NCBI GenBank assembly: GCA_050015495.1 | Contig: JBEKBH010000006.1 | Span: 1-64,000, forward strand | DNA: 64,000 nt | From: Palsa-1439 sp050015495 | Lineage (GTDB): Bacteria; Verrucomicrobiota; Verrucomicrobiia; Palsa-1439 | Direction of reading: 5' to 3' | In this document: positions 15,866-24,826 of the stretch, piece by piece | How positions within the stretch are numbered: the first letter of the stretch is position 1 | Layout: the number at the start of each line of letters is the position of its first letter | Notes under the pieces: generated by a model | What the model saw: only the letters and a program-made list of their open reading frames with translations | What the model was told of the DNA's origin: nothing | Databases searched by the model: none | Translations under genes and position numbers: made by a program

Positions 15866-16605
15866 CGAATGTGCCGCCCCTGCTGCGTCGGGAATTGAAC
15901 GCGTATTTCGCGTCCGTCCTGGGATACGTGGCGCTGATGTTTTTCCTGCTGGTGATGGGTGTGACGTTTGCCGTGGTCATTCGCTACCTGAACACCGGAC
16001 CGACCCAGATGACCGCCATGAAGATTTTGTTTAGCATGTTCTGGCTCCCGTCGCTCGTGGTCGTGCCGATGATCACCATGCGATTGTTGGCGGAGGAAAA
16101 ACGCGCGGGCACGCTGGAGATGCTGATGACCGCGCCGGTGACGGATTTCGAGGTCGTGCTCGCAAAATTTCTCGGCGCGGTCGTGCTATACGCGATGATG
16201 TGGGCGCTGACGGGTTTCTACGTCCTGATTGTGCGGCATTTCTCCGGCAGCGAGGCGATGCTCGATTTGGGCCCGATCTTCAGCGGGTATCTCGGCGTGA
16301 TTGTGATCGGGCAATTCTTCATCGCGGTCGGTTTGTTGGCGTCTTCGATGACCAAGAGCCAGGTCGCCGCCGCGTTGATGTCCTTTGCGGTCGTGTTCAT
16401 GATGCTGATCGTGTTGAACTGGCTGACGTTCCTGTTTCCCACCGGGCCGCTCGGCAGGATTTTCCATGCCGTGTCGGCGTTCGATCAAATGGAAGATTTC
16501 GAGCGCGGCATCGTGGACGTGCGACCGGTGATCTTGTACCTGAGCGGGACTGTCCTGGCATTGTTCATCACAACCCGCGTGGTTGAATCGAGGAAATGGA
16601 GATGA
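15862..16605 (+). CDS. ABC-2 type permease (GldF-like)
   Basis: A 247-residue protein with six predicted membrane helices and the ABC-2 permease features RRELNAYFASVLGYV at the N-terminus and LLAEEKRAGTLEMLMTAPVTDFEVVLAKF after the second helix. It begins inside the stop region of the ATPase gene and ends inside the start region of the GldG-like gene, so the three are one translational unit. Confidence 0.9.
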   Translation: MTNVPPLLRRELNAYFASVLGYVALMFFLLVMGVTFAVVIRYLNTGPTQMTAMKILFSMFWLPSLVVVPMITMRLLAEEKRAGTLEMLMTAPVTDFEVVLAKFLGAVVLYAMMWALTGFYVLIVRHFSGSEAMLDLGPIFSGYLGVIVIGQFFIAVGLLASSMTKSQVAAALMSFAVVFMMLIVLNWLTFLFPTGPLGRIFHAVSAFDQMEDFERGIVDVRPVILYLSGTVLALFITTRVVESRKWR

Positions 16606-18125
16606 CAGAAGTTACCAGCGATTCCTCCCAACCCAACCAGAAACCCCCGACGTTGCGGCGACGGCGGCTGGTCATCGGCGCGAACGTGCTCGTGCAAATT
16701 GTGGCAGTGCTGGCGCTGGTGGTGATGGTCAACTGGCTGACGTCGCGGCATTACCTGCGGTTCGACTGGACAAAGTCGGGCTACTACAAGCTGTCCGAAA
16801 AGACCAAGCAACTGGTCGGAAGCTTGAAGGAGCCCGTGGACGTGGTCGTGTTCCTGCCGGAGTCCGGTCGTGAGGAATATGTTCAGAAGGTCCTCGAAGA
16901 CGTACGCAACCTGCTGAAAGAATTTCAGTTTTATGGCAAGGACAAATTGCGGGTCGAGTACGTCGATCCGCAACGCGACCTGGCGCGCGCCCAGCAGCTC
17001 GTCACGCTCTACAATTTGGATTCGCCCGATGTCGTCATCTTCGCCAGCGGCACCCATCACAAATACGTCAGCCTTGATGACATGGTCGATCTCGACCGTG
17101 GTCAGTCGGAAATGGGGGAAGAGCCGCGGGTGAAAGCGTTCAAGGGAGAGGGTCTGTTTCTGGCGGCGATCCAGACGGTCACCGAAGAAGCATCGCCCAA
17201 GGTCTATTTCCTCACCGGGCACGGCGAACGCGACGCGGAGGATTTCGACCAGGCGAACGGCTATTCGGAGATCGCGCGCTATATCAAGCGTGACAATATC
17301 ACGGTGGCGAAGTGGAATCTGCAGGACAAACAGGCGTTGCCGACGGATGCGGGCGCGATCGTGATTGCGGGGCCGCGCAAGCCATTTTCACAAATGGAGT
17401 TGGCCGCACTGGATCAGTATTTGAAAAACAAGGGACGGCTGCTGATCATGCTCGATCCGCGCAGTCAGAGCGGTTTGGACGCGTTTCTGCGTCACTGGGG
17501 CGTCCAGGTGGACGACGACTTGGCGATGAGCAAGGCGGGCGTGTTGCTCGGGACGGAATTGTTGAACGTCAACGCGGTGGGCACTGATTACGCCACGCAT
17601 CCGATTACGGCCAAGCTGGCCGACACGAACACGGAATTCCCCTATGCGCGGTCGGTTCGTCGCGCGCCACAGCCCGAGAACGGGACGGCAGACCAGCCGC
17701 GGGTGACCGAGTTGGTCAAGGCGGGAGCCGAGTACTGGGGGGAGACGAACCCGGACACGGAGCACGCCGCGTTTAATCCAGCGACGGACTTCGCGGGGCC
17801 GCTGCCTCTGGCGGTCGCGGTGGAGACCAGCAAGCCACAGGGAGTGGATGTGGGTATTGGCGTGACGCGCGTGGTCGTGGTGGGCACGTCGCGGTTTGTG
17901 GACAACAGCGACCTGGCGGGCGGCAACCTGGACTTTTTCATGAACTCGTTGAACTGGTTGCTCCAGCGCGAGCAGTTGGTGGCTGTCAGTCCCAAGACGC
18001 CGGAGGAATTTCGCCTCGACATGTCCCCGCACCAGCAGATGGCGGTGTACATTCTGGTGATGGGAGGGATGCCGCTGGCCGTGGCGGTGATCGGGTTACT
18101 GGTGTGGTTGGGGCGACGGAAGTGA
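16596..18125 (+). CDS. GldG-like ABC transporter auxiliary protein
   Basis: A 509-residue protein: an N-terminal membrane helix (about 30-50, ANVLVQIVAVLALVVMVNWL), a large periplasmic part beginning FDWTKSGYYKLSEKTKQLV, and a C-terminal helix (about 485-505) followed by GRRK. This layout and the motif YFLTGHGERD identify the 'ABC-type uncharacterised transport system' (GldG/PF09822) family. It overlaps the permease gene by 10 bases; a second ATG at 16602 would give an exact ATGA overlap. The role is probably an extracytoplasmic partner of the ABC-2 exporter. Confidence 0.85.
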   Translation: MEMTEVTSDSSQPNQKPPTLRRRRLVIGANVLVQIVAVLALVVMVNWLTSRHYLRFDWTKSGYYKLSEKTKQLVGSLKEPVDVVVFLPESGREEYVQKVLEDVRNLLKEFQFYGKDKLRVEYVDPQRDLARAQQLVTLYNLDSPDVVIFASGTHHKYVSLDDMVDLDRGQSEMGEEPRVKAFKGEGLFLAAIQTVTEEASPKVYFLTGHGERDAEDFDQANGYSEIARYIKRDNITVAKWNLQDKQALPTDAGAIVIAGPRKPFSQMELAALDQYLKNKGRLLIMLDPRSQSGLDAFLRHWGVQVDDDLAMSKAGVLLGTELLNVNAVGTDYATHPITAKLADTNTEFPYARSVRRAPQPENGTADQPRVTELVKAGAEYWGETNPDTEHAAFNPATDFAGPLPLAVAVETSKPQGVDVGIGVTRVVVVGTSRFVDNSDLAGGNLDFFMNSLNWLLQREQLVAVSPKTPEEFRLDMSPHQQMAVYILVMGGMPLAVAVIGLLVWLGRRK

Positions 18126-18170
18126 CGACCGCCGGCGGCCGGCGATACCACCCATGGCAAATGCATTGAT

Positions 18171-20042
18171 ATGAAACCGCGGACGACACTGGTTCTGGTC
18201 TTTCTTGCGTTGGTCTTCGGCGGTTTGGTCGCCTTGGATTATTTCCGTGGCACCTCCACCGAGGAAGCGCAGACAAAGAGCGGGCGTGTCCTCGATTTTC
18301 AGTCGAAGGACATCAGTAGCGTGAAGATCGAGTTGACCAACCAGGTCTATGCGTTGGAGAAGGCCGGTGATCAATGGCGGATCAAGCAACCTCAGGACGT
18401 TCGCGCCAACTACAGCACGGTCAGTTCGATTCTAGATGAACTGGAATTTGCCGAACGCAACCGCACGATCACCAGCCAGGAAATGAAAGGCGCCGCCTCC
18501 GAAGGTTTCGGCCTGCGGAACCCGCGCATCCGCCTCACTCTCCAGGGGAAGAAACAGCCAATGGTACTGCTCGTCGGCAACGAGACGCCGACGAAAGACG
18601 CCGTCTACGTTCAAGTGCAGGGTAGCGAAAACGTGCTCGTGGCGCCCCAGTCGATCTACGACCGCCTGAACCGGTCTCTCGATGATTTGCGCGACCGCAC
18701 GGTGATTGATTTTCTTCCCGCCTCCGCCACGCGGATCGAGATCAAGAGCGCTGACCGCGACATCGAGTTGGCGAAATCCAGCGCCGCGACGAACGCCGAA
18801 CCGCGTTGGGCGTTGACCCATCCGTTGGCCGCACGCGCCGATCAACACAAGGTCAGTGAATTGCTCGCGGATTTGAACGACCTGCGGGTGGCGGATTTTG
18901 TCAGTGAGGATCCACGGGACGTTCACACCTACCAACTCGACGAGCCGGAACACGAGGTCACCATCTGGACCGGTGAATTGGGCAAAACGCTTGTGCTCGG
19001 ACGAGCGCTGACGAATGACGCCGGTAAAGTGTATGCGAAACTCAAGAGCGCGGATTCGATTTACACCGTGCCATCGACGATCGCTCAGAAATTGGCGGTG
19101 CAGGCAAATGATTTGCGCGACCCCCAGGTGCTCGCGTTTTCCGAAGACGATGTCCGTGGGATCGAGTTGCTGCACGGCACGGACAAGATCTCTCTCCTGC
19201 AGACCAATTCGGGCTGGACGATTACGGCTCCCGTGGTGGTGGCCGCGGAGGAATCCGCCGTGGAGCAGTTGTTGAGTCATCTCACCGGCCTGAGCGCCCG
19301 GCAATTCGCCGCGGATGTCGCCACCGATCTGGACAAGTACGGACTGGCGGCGCCGACGGCCACGGTCAGCCTGCGCGGCCGGGCGACCAACACGATTGCC
19401 CAATTGCTCGTGGGCTCGCTGGACCCATCCAATGCGGTCCGCTTCGTGAAGCGCGACGACGAGCCGTTTGTCTATGGGGTTGATACCAACATCACTTCCT
19501 GGTTGCCGTCGAACTATCTGGCGTTGCGTTCCCATCGTCTCACCGACGTGCCATCGGAAGAGATCAAGAGGCTGGTGATCGAAGGAAAGGCGGGAAAACT
19601 GGTTGTCGAGCGCGGGGCGGACAGGAAATGGAAGCTCGTGGAACCGTCGCAGGGGGTCCTCGACAACGACGCGCTGCAGCATTTATTGGATGAATGGGGC
19701 GCGCTACGAGCGGAACAGTTCATCCGCGAGGGCCGGGACAGCCTGGCGGAGTACGGACTCGACCAGCCCGAGGTGACGATTACCGCGACGGCCGTCGAGG
19801 GGACGCACTCTCTGGCGCTGGGCAAGTTGCAGGGCCCCGACAGCCAGTACGCGCTGTGGAGCGAGCCGGCCTTGGTCTTCACAATCTGGACCAGCGGCGC
19901 CAATACGCTGGCGAGGAGCATTGTCACGCCATCCACACAGCCGACGACGACGGTTCCGACAACCAACCTGCCGCCAGCAGCGAGTTCCCCTGCGGCGGAA
20001 GCGATCTCGCCATCTCCACCGAATGCCCCACCGAAACCGTGA
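18171..20042 (+). CDS. DUF4340 domain protein
   Basis: A 623-residue protein with an N-terminal anchor (about 4-24, TTLVLVFLALVFGGLVALDYF) and repeated beta-rich DUF4340 units such as 'ISSVKIELTNQVYALEKAGDQWRI', 'VRGIELLHGTDKISLL..SGWTI' and 'IKRLVIEGKAGKLVVERGADRKWKLV'. Each begins with a strand, a short turn and a W-x-[IL] strand. The C-terminus is a Thr/Pro-rich tail (about 580-623). DUF4340 genes commonly follow GldG-like genes, so it is probably another periplasmic part of the same machine. Confidence 0.85.
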   Translation: MKPRTTLVLVFLALVFGGLVALDYFRGTSTEEAQTKSGRVLDFQSKDISSVKIELTNQVYALEKAGDQWRIKQPQDVRANYSTVSSILDELEFAERNRTITSQEMKGAASEGFGLRNPRIRLTLQGKKQPMVLLVGNETPTKDAVYVQVQGSENVLVAPQSIYDRLNRSLDDLRDRTVIDFLPASATRIEIKSADRDIELAKSSAATNAEPRWALTHPLAARADQHKVSELLADLNDLRVADFVSEDPRDVHTYQLDEPEHEVTIWTGELGKTLVLGRALTNDAGKVYAKLKSADSIYTVPSTIAQKLAVQANDLRDPQVLAFSEDDVRGIELLHGTDKISLLQTNSGWTITAPVVVAAEESAVEQLLSHLTGLSARQFAADVATDLDKYGLAAPTATVSLRGRATNTIAQLLVGSLDPSNAVRFVKRDDEPFVYGVDTNITSWLPSNYLALRSHRLTDVPSEEIKRLVIEGKAGKLVVERGADRKWKLVEPSQGVLDNDALQHLLDEWGALRAEQFIREGRDSLAEYGLDQPEVTITATAVEGTHSLALGKLQGPDSQYALWSEPALVFTIWTSGANTLARSIVTPSTQPTTTVPTTNLPPAASSPAAEAISPSPPNAPPKP

Positions 20043-20149
20043 CGGTCCCGAGAACCCTGGTGAATGGACCGCTGATTCCCGAGATCTGGGGGCCCATGAG
20101 GACGTTGACGACTCGAGTTTCGGGGGAATCACGTTGACGGGCCGAGACC

Positions 20150-22516
20150 GTGAGCTTAAGAATCCGGGAAGTGAAAGTCCTGTTCCGTTTGTTGGTCCGG
20201 TTCATAATCGTGCTGGTAGTGCTGTCGGTGCTATCACTCGGCTACCTGCACTTCTATGGATTCCCGGGTTTCCTGAAGGAAGCCCTGATCGGGGAGCTTC
20301 GTAAGGCAGGCTACTCGGCGCAATTCGGCTCCATCCGGCTGGACCTATTTCGCGGGTTCGTGGCTTCGGAAGCGACGTTCGCGGATGTCCGGGCCCCCGA
20401 ACAACCACTGGCGCAAATCGATGAACTCGAACTGCGGTTCAATTTGCGGCGGCTGATCCACAAACAGAACCCCATCCAAGCTATTCATATTGCCAACGCC
20501 GTGGTCGCGGTGCCGACGCCTCCCGACGAAAGTGGCCCGGCCAAGTTTACGGCGTCCGATGCATATGCCACGTTTGAACTGGGTGACGATGGCTCGGTCC
20601 GGGTGGACAGGCTCACGGGCGTCTACTGCGGCATTCGCTTGAACGTGTCGGGGTTTATCCTGCGCGGTGCGCCGCCCCCGCCAACGACGGCCACGGCGAC
20701 ACCAACGACCCCACCGCCGCCCGTCAATCGCGGACAGTTTCTGTTTCTCACGAAAGCGGTGCGCGAACTGAACCGCATTCAGGTGACGGAACCTCCGGAA
20801 CTGAATTTGGATTTCAATCTCGATTTGAGTCAACCTCTGGCGAGCCAGGTTACCGCCAGGTTTCATGGCAACCACCTTCAGTACCGTGACCTGCTCGTGG
20901 ATTCGGTCGCCGTCGACGTCGAAATGCGCGATGGAGCGATTATGGTGCGTCACTGCGACGCCGCTCTGTATGGCGGTGATGTGGCCATCCAGGGCCGCTA
21001 CGACGTTGCCATGGGCCAATTCGACGTGGCCTTCTCCAGCACCACCGACCCCGTGGCCATCATTCCCCTGTTCCTTGAGAATGCCAGGCCGATCCTCCGC
21101 GACTTGCGCGTCGAGAGCAATCCGAAGATCACCGCCCACTATCGTCTCAGCCCGGAAACCGGCAGCCTGCCCGAACTCACCGGCACGGTCGAAACCGAGG
21201 GCTTGAGTTTCCGGGGAGTTGAATTCCGCTCGATCAAGTTCGCCTTCGAGGATCGTGGCCCGCAAGTCAAGTTGAACGACGTCGAGGTCGTGACGCCCGA
21301 GGGCCGGGTCATCGGTCACGGCGATTACAATATTGAAAGCAGCGACTTCAATTACGAACTCGATAGCACAGTGGATCCAACCAGGCTTCTCCCTCTGATG
21401 ATCGGCAATGTGCGGCAAATCGTCGAGCCGGCATGGTTCGCCACACCGCCGCACATCGTCGCCAAGGTCAGCGGAGATTTCGTTGACCCGGACGCGTTCG
21501 CGTACGATGCGCAGGTCACGGCGGACCGGTGCAGTTACCGCGGCGTCGGGCTGAAAGCCGCGTCGGCGAAGCTCCGACTCCTTCGCAGTCAACTGGACGT
21601 GCAGGATTTGTTGTTGCGCCGCCGCGAGGGAGACGCGCGCGGGACGATCTTTGCGGACTTCAACGCCCACCGCGTCCGGTTCGACATGACCGCGCGGGCC
21701 AACGTTTCGGAAATGGCTGGTCTCCTCGGGGAACAGGCAGCCAGGGTCATGGCCCCCTATCGGTTTGGATCGCGGACCGATGCGAGTGCCCGCGGTCTGA
21801 TCGACTTCGACAACCCCTATGGGACCGCGTGGTCTGCGCACGTAATCAACGAAGGTTTCTCGTATTGGAAGTTTACCGCCGCCCGCGCGCAAGCGGCGCT
21901 CGTCTTCACAAACAACACGTTGCAGATCAACGACTTCGACGCCGATTTCTATGGCGGGAAGCTTCGCGGTCGCGCGGACTTCGCCTTCTCGCGGGCCGAC
22001 CCGACATACAACTTTGATTTTTCCGTGGACAGTTCGGATGTCAACGCGATGCTCAGTGCCATTGAAGACCGCGAGAGTACCGTCACGGGATTGCTCAGCG
22101 GACAGGCGACAATCGCCGGGCGCGGAGCGGATTTCGGCGCCTTGCAGGGAAAGGGCAACCTCTCCGTCACGAACGGGGTTCTCTGGCAGGCGCCCCTGTT
22201 CGGGATATTCTCGCAGGCTCTGGGGAACACCAAGGCGACACGCTGCCAATGCACCTTCGTCATTGCCGATCAATCGGTCCGCACCGAGGACATGGACGTC
22301 TCCGCCGGCGCGTTCACCGCCAATGCCCGCGGCGAGCTCGGGTTTGACGGCAAGATGGACTTCCGCGTGCAGGCGCAGTTCCTGAAATCATGGCCGGGCA
22401 TCAACCTGCTCACGTGGCCTCTCACAAGGCTTCTCGAATACAAGGTTGGCGGTACAATTGGTGAACCGAACTACCGCCCGGTGAATTTTCCGAAAGAACT
22501 TCTCCCAAGCAAATGA
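20150..22516 (+). CDS. AsmA-like envelope protein
   Basis: A 788-residue protein with an N-terminal membrane anchor (about 12-35), followed by a long beta-rich periplasmic region with a Pro/Thr-rich insert at about residues 178-195 (PPPPTTATATPTTPPPPV). The C-terminal part (FDADFYGGKLRGRADF..., then GNLSVTNGVLWQAPLFGIFSQAL, ending LLTWPLTRLLEYKVGGTIGEPNYRP) matches the AsmA-like C-terminal domain. AsmA-type proteins are bridge-like factors for lipid transport between membranes. Translation could begin at GTG 20150 or GTG 20171. Its position after the ABC/GldG/DUF4340 genes suggests joint function, an inference. Confidence 0.8.
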   Translation: MSLRIREVKVLFRLLVRFIIVLVVLSVLSLGYLHFYGFPGFLKEALIGELRKAGYSAQFGSIRLDLFRGFVASEATFADVRAPEQPLAQIDELELRFNLRRLIHKQNPIQAIHIANAVVAVPTPPDESGPAKFTASDAYATFELGDDGSVRVDRLTGVYCGIRLNVSGFILRGAPPPPTTATATPTTPPPPVNRGQFLFLTKAVRELNRIQVTEPPELNLDFNLDLSQPLASQVTARFHGNHLQYRDLLVDSVAVDVEMRDGAIMVRHCDAALYGGDVAIQGRYDVAMGQFDVAFSSTTDPVAIIPLFLENARPILRDLRVESNPKITAHYRLSPETGSLPELTGTVETEGLSFRGVEFRSIKFAFEDRGPQVKLNDVEVVTPEGRVIGHGDYNIESSDFNYELDSTVDPTRLLPLMIGNVRQIVEPAWFATPPHIVAKVSGDFVDPDAFAYDAQVTADRCSYRGVGLKAASAKLRLLRSQLDVQDLLLRRREGDARGTIFADFNAHRVRFDMTARANVSEMAGLLGEQAARVMAPYRFGSRTDASARGLIDFDNPYGTAWSAHVINEGFSYWKFTAARAQAALVFTNNTLQINDFDADFYGGKLRGRADFAFSRADPTYNFDFSVDSSDVNAMLSAIEDRESTVTGLLSGQATIAGRGADFGALQGKGNLSVTNGVLWQAPLFGIFSQALGNTKATRCQCTFVIADQSVRTEDMDVSAGAFTANARGELGFDGKMDFRVQAQFLKSWPGINLLTWPLTRLLEYKVGGTIGEPNYRPVNFPKELLPSK

Positions 22517-22552
22517 TCCGGCCTGCGCTCTCCGCGACGGTCGCGCGGTCGC

Positions 22553-23053
22553 CTACCGTTCCCTCTGGCTCCGGATGGCTGTACGAACGGTCCGGCTCAG
22601 CCTCGCGAGCAGGTTCATGGCTTTGCGATTGCCCTTGATCTCCTCCGCCAACGCCCGAAACGCCAGCTTGATGGCCCGCGGTGCGCGCCCCGGCACGAAC
22701 GGCTGAGGCTGTCGCGCCAGCCAGTCCCGGTACGGACCGGCCGACCACCGCGTGATCACCGTCCGACAGTTCTCCAAGATCACCTCCGGCGCGCGGGCCC
22801 GGCGCAACCACAGCGCCGCGTAACAATCGCCCTTCTGGAGACACAGCTCGGGAATGTCCCGATCGGCCGTCTGGCTCAGCAGCCACCCGGCAATCGCTTC
22901 CTGCCGCCAGCCGTCCCGCAACTTGCAATTGATCTCCAACCGAATCGGCTCCGGAAGCACCGCCACGTAGTCCCTCGTCCGTACCCGAACAGGACCCGCC
23001 GGCCAACTCCCCGAGCCACCGGCATCCTGATCACCGCTCGTCGTCGTTGTCAT
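22553..23053 (-). CDS. hypothetical protein, possible phage Gp27-like DNA-binding fold
   Basis: A 166-residue protein. LPEPIRLEINCKLRDGWRQEAIAGWL and, later, ITRWSAGPYRDWLARQ recall a group of verrucomicrobial proteins ('...LNRRLRDGE...LVEWLN...NLSEWKxGGYRDWL') that are sometimes likened to Mu Gp27. The comparison is from memory. The rest of the chain is Arg-rich, as expected for nucleic-acid binding. It is convergent with the AsmA-like gene. The first bases of the gene and its upstream region are duplicated 194 bp further on. Confidence 0.55.
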   Translation of the reverse strand: MTTTTSGDQDAGGSGSWPAGPVRVRTRDYVAVLPEPIRLEINCKLRDGWRQEAIAGWLLSQTADRDIPELCLQKGDCYAALWLRRARAPEVILENCRTVITRWSAGPYRDWLARQPQPFVPGRAPRAIKLAFRALAEEIKGNRKAMNLLARLSRTVRTAIRSQRER

Positions 23054-23111
23054 GCCCCAATCCTCTCACACCCCCGGAAAAAGAGTGAGCGCACTTTGGA
23101 AGGTTTGGGAG
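23051..23111. repeat. duplicated gene-start region, copy A (with start codon)
   Basis: About 61 bp, from the CAT (start codon on the minus strand) through CCCAATC, CTCACAC and GTGAGCGCACTTTGGAAGG. They are repeated at 23245-23305 with about ten differences, and the start codon is kept in both copies. This copy is the functional upstream region of the gene at 22553-23053. Confidence 0.75.
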
Positions 23112-23244
23112 CCGACTCCGAAGGGTTTCGGAGGAGACGCGACGCCGTAGGCGGCCCGAAGGGCGAGCCGAGCGGGAGCGAGCGAGCGCAACCGAGCGTA
23201 GCGAGCTGAACAAACCTTCCCACCATAGTCTCGCAATACAGTTT

Positions 23245-23305
23245 CATCCCCCAATCATCTCACACTTCCGCAAAAGGCGTGAGCGCACTTTGGAAGGTTT
23301 GGAAG
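23245..23305. repeat. duplicated gene-start region, copy B
   Basis: The second copy of the sequence at 23051-23111. Its start codon leads into an Arg/Ser-rich open frame through the insert that does not look like a real protein. The insert between the copies (about 133 bp) is full of GAGCGAGC-type simple sequence. Confidence 0.7.
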
Positions 23306-23379
23306 CTTTGGAAGCTTTTCTTACTTACGACCGTGCCCGTCGTTTGACTTTGCGGGAGCGCTTGGCTAGGCTCGCGGTC

Positions 23380-24612
23380 GTGAGGGTGGAACTCATCAAT
23401 ACCGGCAGCGAACTCGTGCTGGGCTTCACGGTCAACACGCACCTCACGTATATCGCCCGCCAACTGGCCGGCATTGGCTTGCGGCTCGACCGCCAGGTGA
23501 CCGTTGCCGATGACCGCGCGGAAATGCGGGCGGCGGTCGAGGAAGCGTTGGCGCGCAGCGATGTCCTCATCATCACGGGCGGACTCGGCCCCACCTCCGA
23601 TGATTTTACGCGGGACGTCGTCGCCGAATTGCTTGGGCGGAAACTCGTTCGCGACGAGGCCGTGGCCGATCACATCCGCGAACGCATTCGCAAACGGGCG
23701 ATCCGGCTCCCGGAATCGATTTATGTCCAGGCGCTGGTGCCGGTCGGCGCGCAGGTGTTGCCCAATCACCAGGGCACGGCGCCCGGCTTGGCGTTGGACC
23801 ACGACGGCAAACTGGTTCTCTTGCTGCCCGGCCCACCACGCGAATTGAAACCGATGTTCGACGAGTATGTCCTGCCCGTGTTGAAGAAACAGTTTGGCGC
23901 GCAGGCGCGTTTCGATTGCCGCACGTTCAAGGTCGTGGGGCTGGCCGAGTCCATCGTGGAAGAGAAGGTCGCGCCCGCGCTGGCCGATCTAAAGGACATC
24001 GAACTCGGCTACAGCGCCAAGATGGGCGAGGTCGAAGTGCGGATCATCACCCATCTCCCATCGACTGCCGACGAGGCCGAAAAACGAATCCGCACCGCCC
24101 TGGCCGATGCGATCTATGGGGTTGGTGGCGACCGCTTGGAAGAGATCGTGGTCAGAATGTTGGCCGCCGCGCGCAAGACCATCGCGGTTGCCGAGTCCTG
24201 CACGGGCGGGGCGATTGCCAATCGAATCACCAACGTCAGCGGTTCCAGTGAAGTATTCATCGACGGTTGCGTCACGTATTCCAACGAATCGAAAGTGCGG
24301 TTGCTTGGAGTGCGGGAGGAAACATTGGCGGCCCACGGCGCGGTCAGCGAGGAGGTTGCGCGCGAGATGGCCGAAGGGATTCGCACGCGCAGCGGGACGG
24401 ATTTCGCCATCAGCACGACAGGCATCGCGGGTCCGACCGGTGGCACGCCGGACAAACCGGTTGGCCTCGTGTACATCGGCTTCGCGACGCCCGAACGCAC
24501 CGACGTACGTCGCCACCTCCTGACCTTCGACCGCGAAACCTTCAAATTCTTCGTGTCCCAATATGCGCTTGATGTCGTGCGGCGCGAGCTATTGCCTCCG
24601 CCGAAGAGGTGA
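23380..24612 (+). CDS. cinA: CinA: NMN amidohydrolase / competence-damage protein
   Basis: A 410-residue two-domain protein. The N-terminal half is a MoCF-like domain (ELINTGSELVLGFTVNTH, IITGGLGPTSDDFT, LLPGPPRELKPMF). The C-terminal half is the CinA/PncC amidohydrolase domain (AESCTGGAIANRITNVSGSS, TYSNESKVRLLGV, ISTTGIAGPTGGTPDKPVGLVYI). Together they process NMN and ADP-ribose in NAD turnover; the gene is often near recA, as here. A GTG at 23380 is the best start (VRVELINTGSE); the open frame extends to 23290 through a repeat. Two extra genes separate it from thpR. Confidence 0.92.
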   Translation: MRVELINTGSELVLGFTVNTHLTYIARQLAGIGLRLDRQVTVADDRAEMRAAVEEALARSDVLIITGGLGPTSDDFTRDVVAELLGRKLVRDEAVADHIRERIRKRAIRLPESIYVQALVPVGAQVLPNHQGTAPGLALDHDGKLVLLLPGPPRELKPMFDEYVLPVLKKQFGAQARFDCRTFKVVGLAESIVEEKVAPALADLKDIELGYSAKMGEVEVRIITHLPSTADEAEKRIRTALADAIYGVGGDRLEEIVVRMLAAARKTIAVAESCTGGAIANRITNVSGSSEVFIDGCVTYSNESKVRLLGVREETLAAHGAVSEEVAREMAEGIRTRSGTDFAISTTGIAGPTGGTPDKPVGLVYIGFATPERTDVRRHLLTFDRETFKFFVSQYALDVVRRELLPPPKR

Positions 24613-24643
24613 CAAGAAATGGGCAATGCGATAAGCTGACCGG

Positions 24644-24826
24644 GTGAGATCCACCAAGCCCAAGAAGAAATCCAGCCGTCATGGCGGATGGGAGCCGATC
24701 TTCCGCGCGGCGGAGCGCGGCGAGCTGCCTAATCGTCTTTTGGCCGTGTTGGAGACGATGCAGTGCCGTTGTGCCGCCCGCAAAGCGCGTTGGAGCCGAC
24801 CGAAGGGATTGGGCAGGACCCGATGA
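24644..24826 (+). CDS. small ORF coupled to a nucleotidyltransferase-like gene
   Basis: A 60-residue basic protein (MRSTKPKKKSSRHGGWEPIF...ELPNRLLAVLETMQ) starting with GTG. Its TGA lies inside the next gene's start (ATGA, 23-base-class coupling at 24823-24826), the arrangement expected of a cotranslated pair. The Lys-rich start and the short amphipathic helix RLLAVLETMQ would fit a small antitoxin, but I do not recognise it. It could also be a chance frame; the overlap is the main support. Confidence 0.45.
   Translation: MRSTKPKKKSSRHGGWEPIFRAAERGELPNRLLAVLETMQCRCAARKARWSRPKGLGRTR

Noticed and set aside
20345..22273. A 642-codon minus-strand frame over the AsmA-like gene
   Set aside because: Antisense shadow of a gene with signal anchor and known C-terminal domain.
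22422..23006. A Gly/Ser-rich 194-codon frame overlapping the hypothetical gene
   Set aside because: It overlaps the better-supported frame at 22553-23053 and has low-complexity composition.
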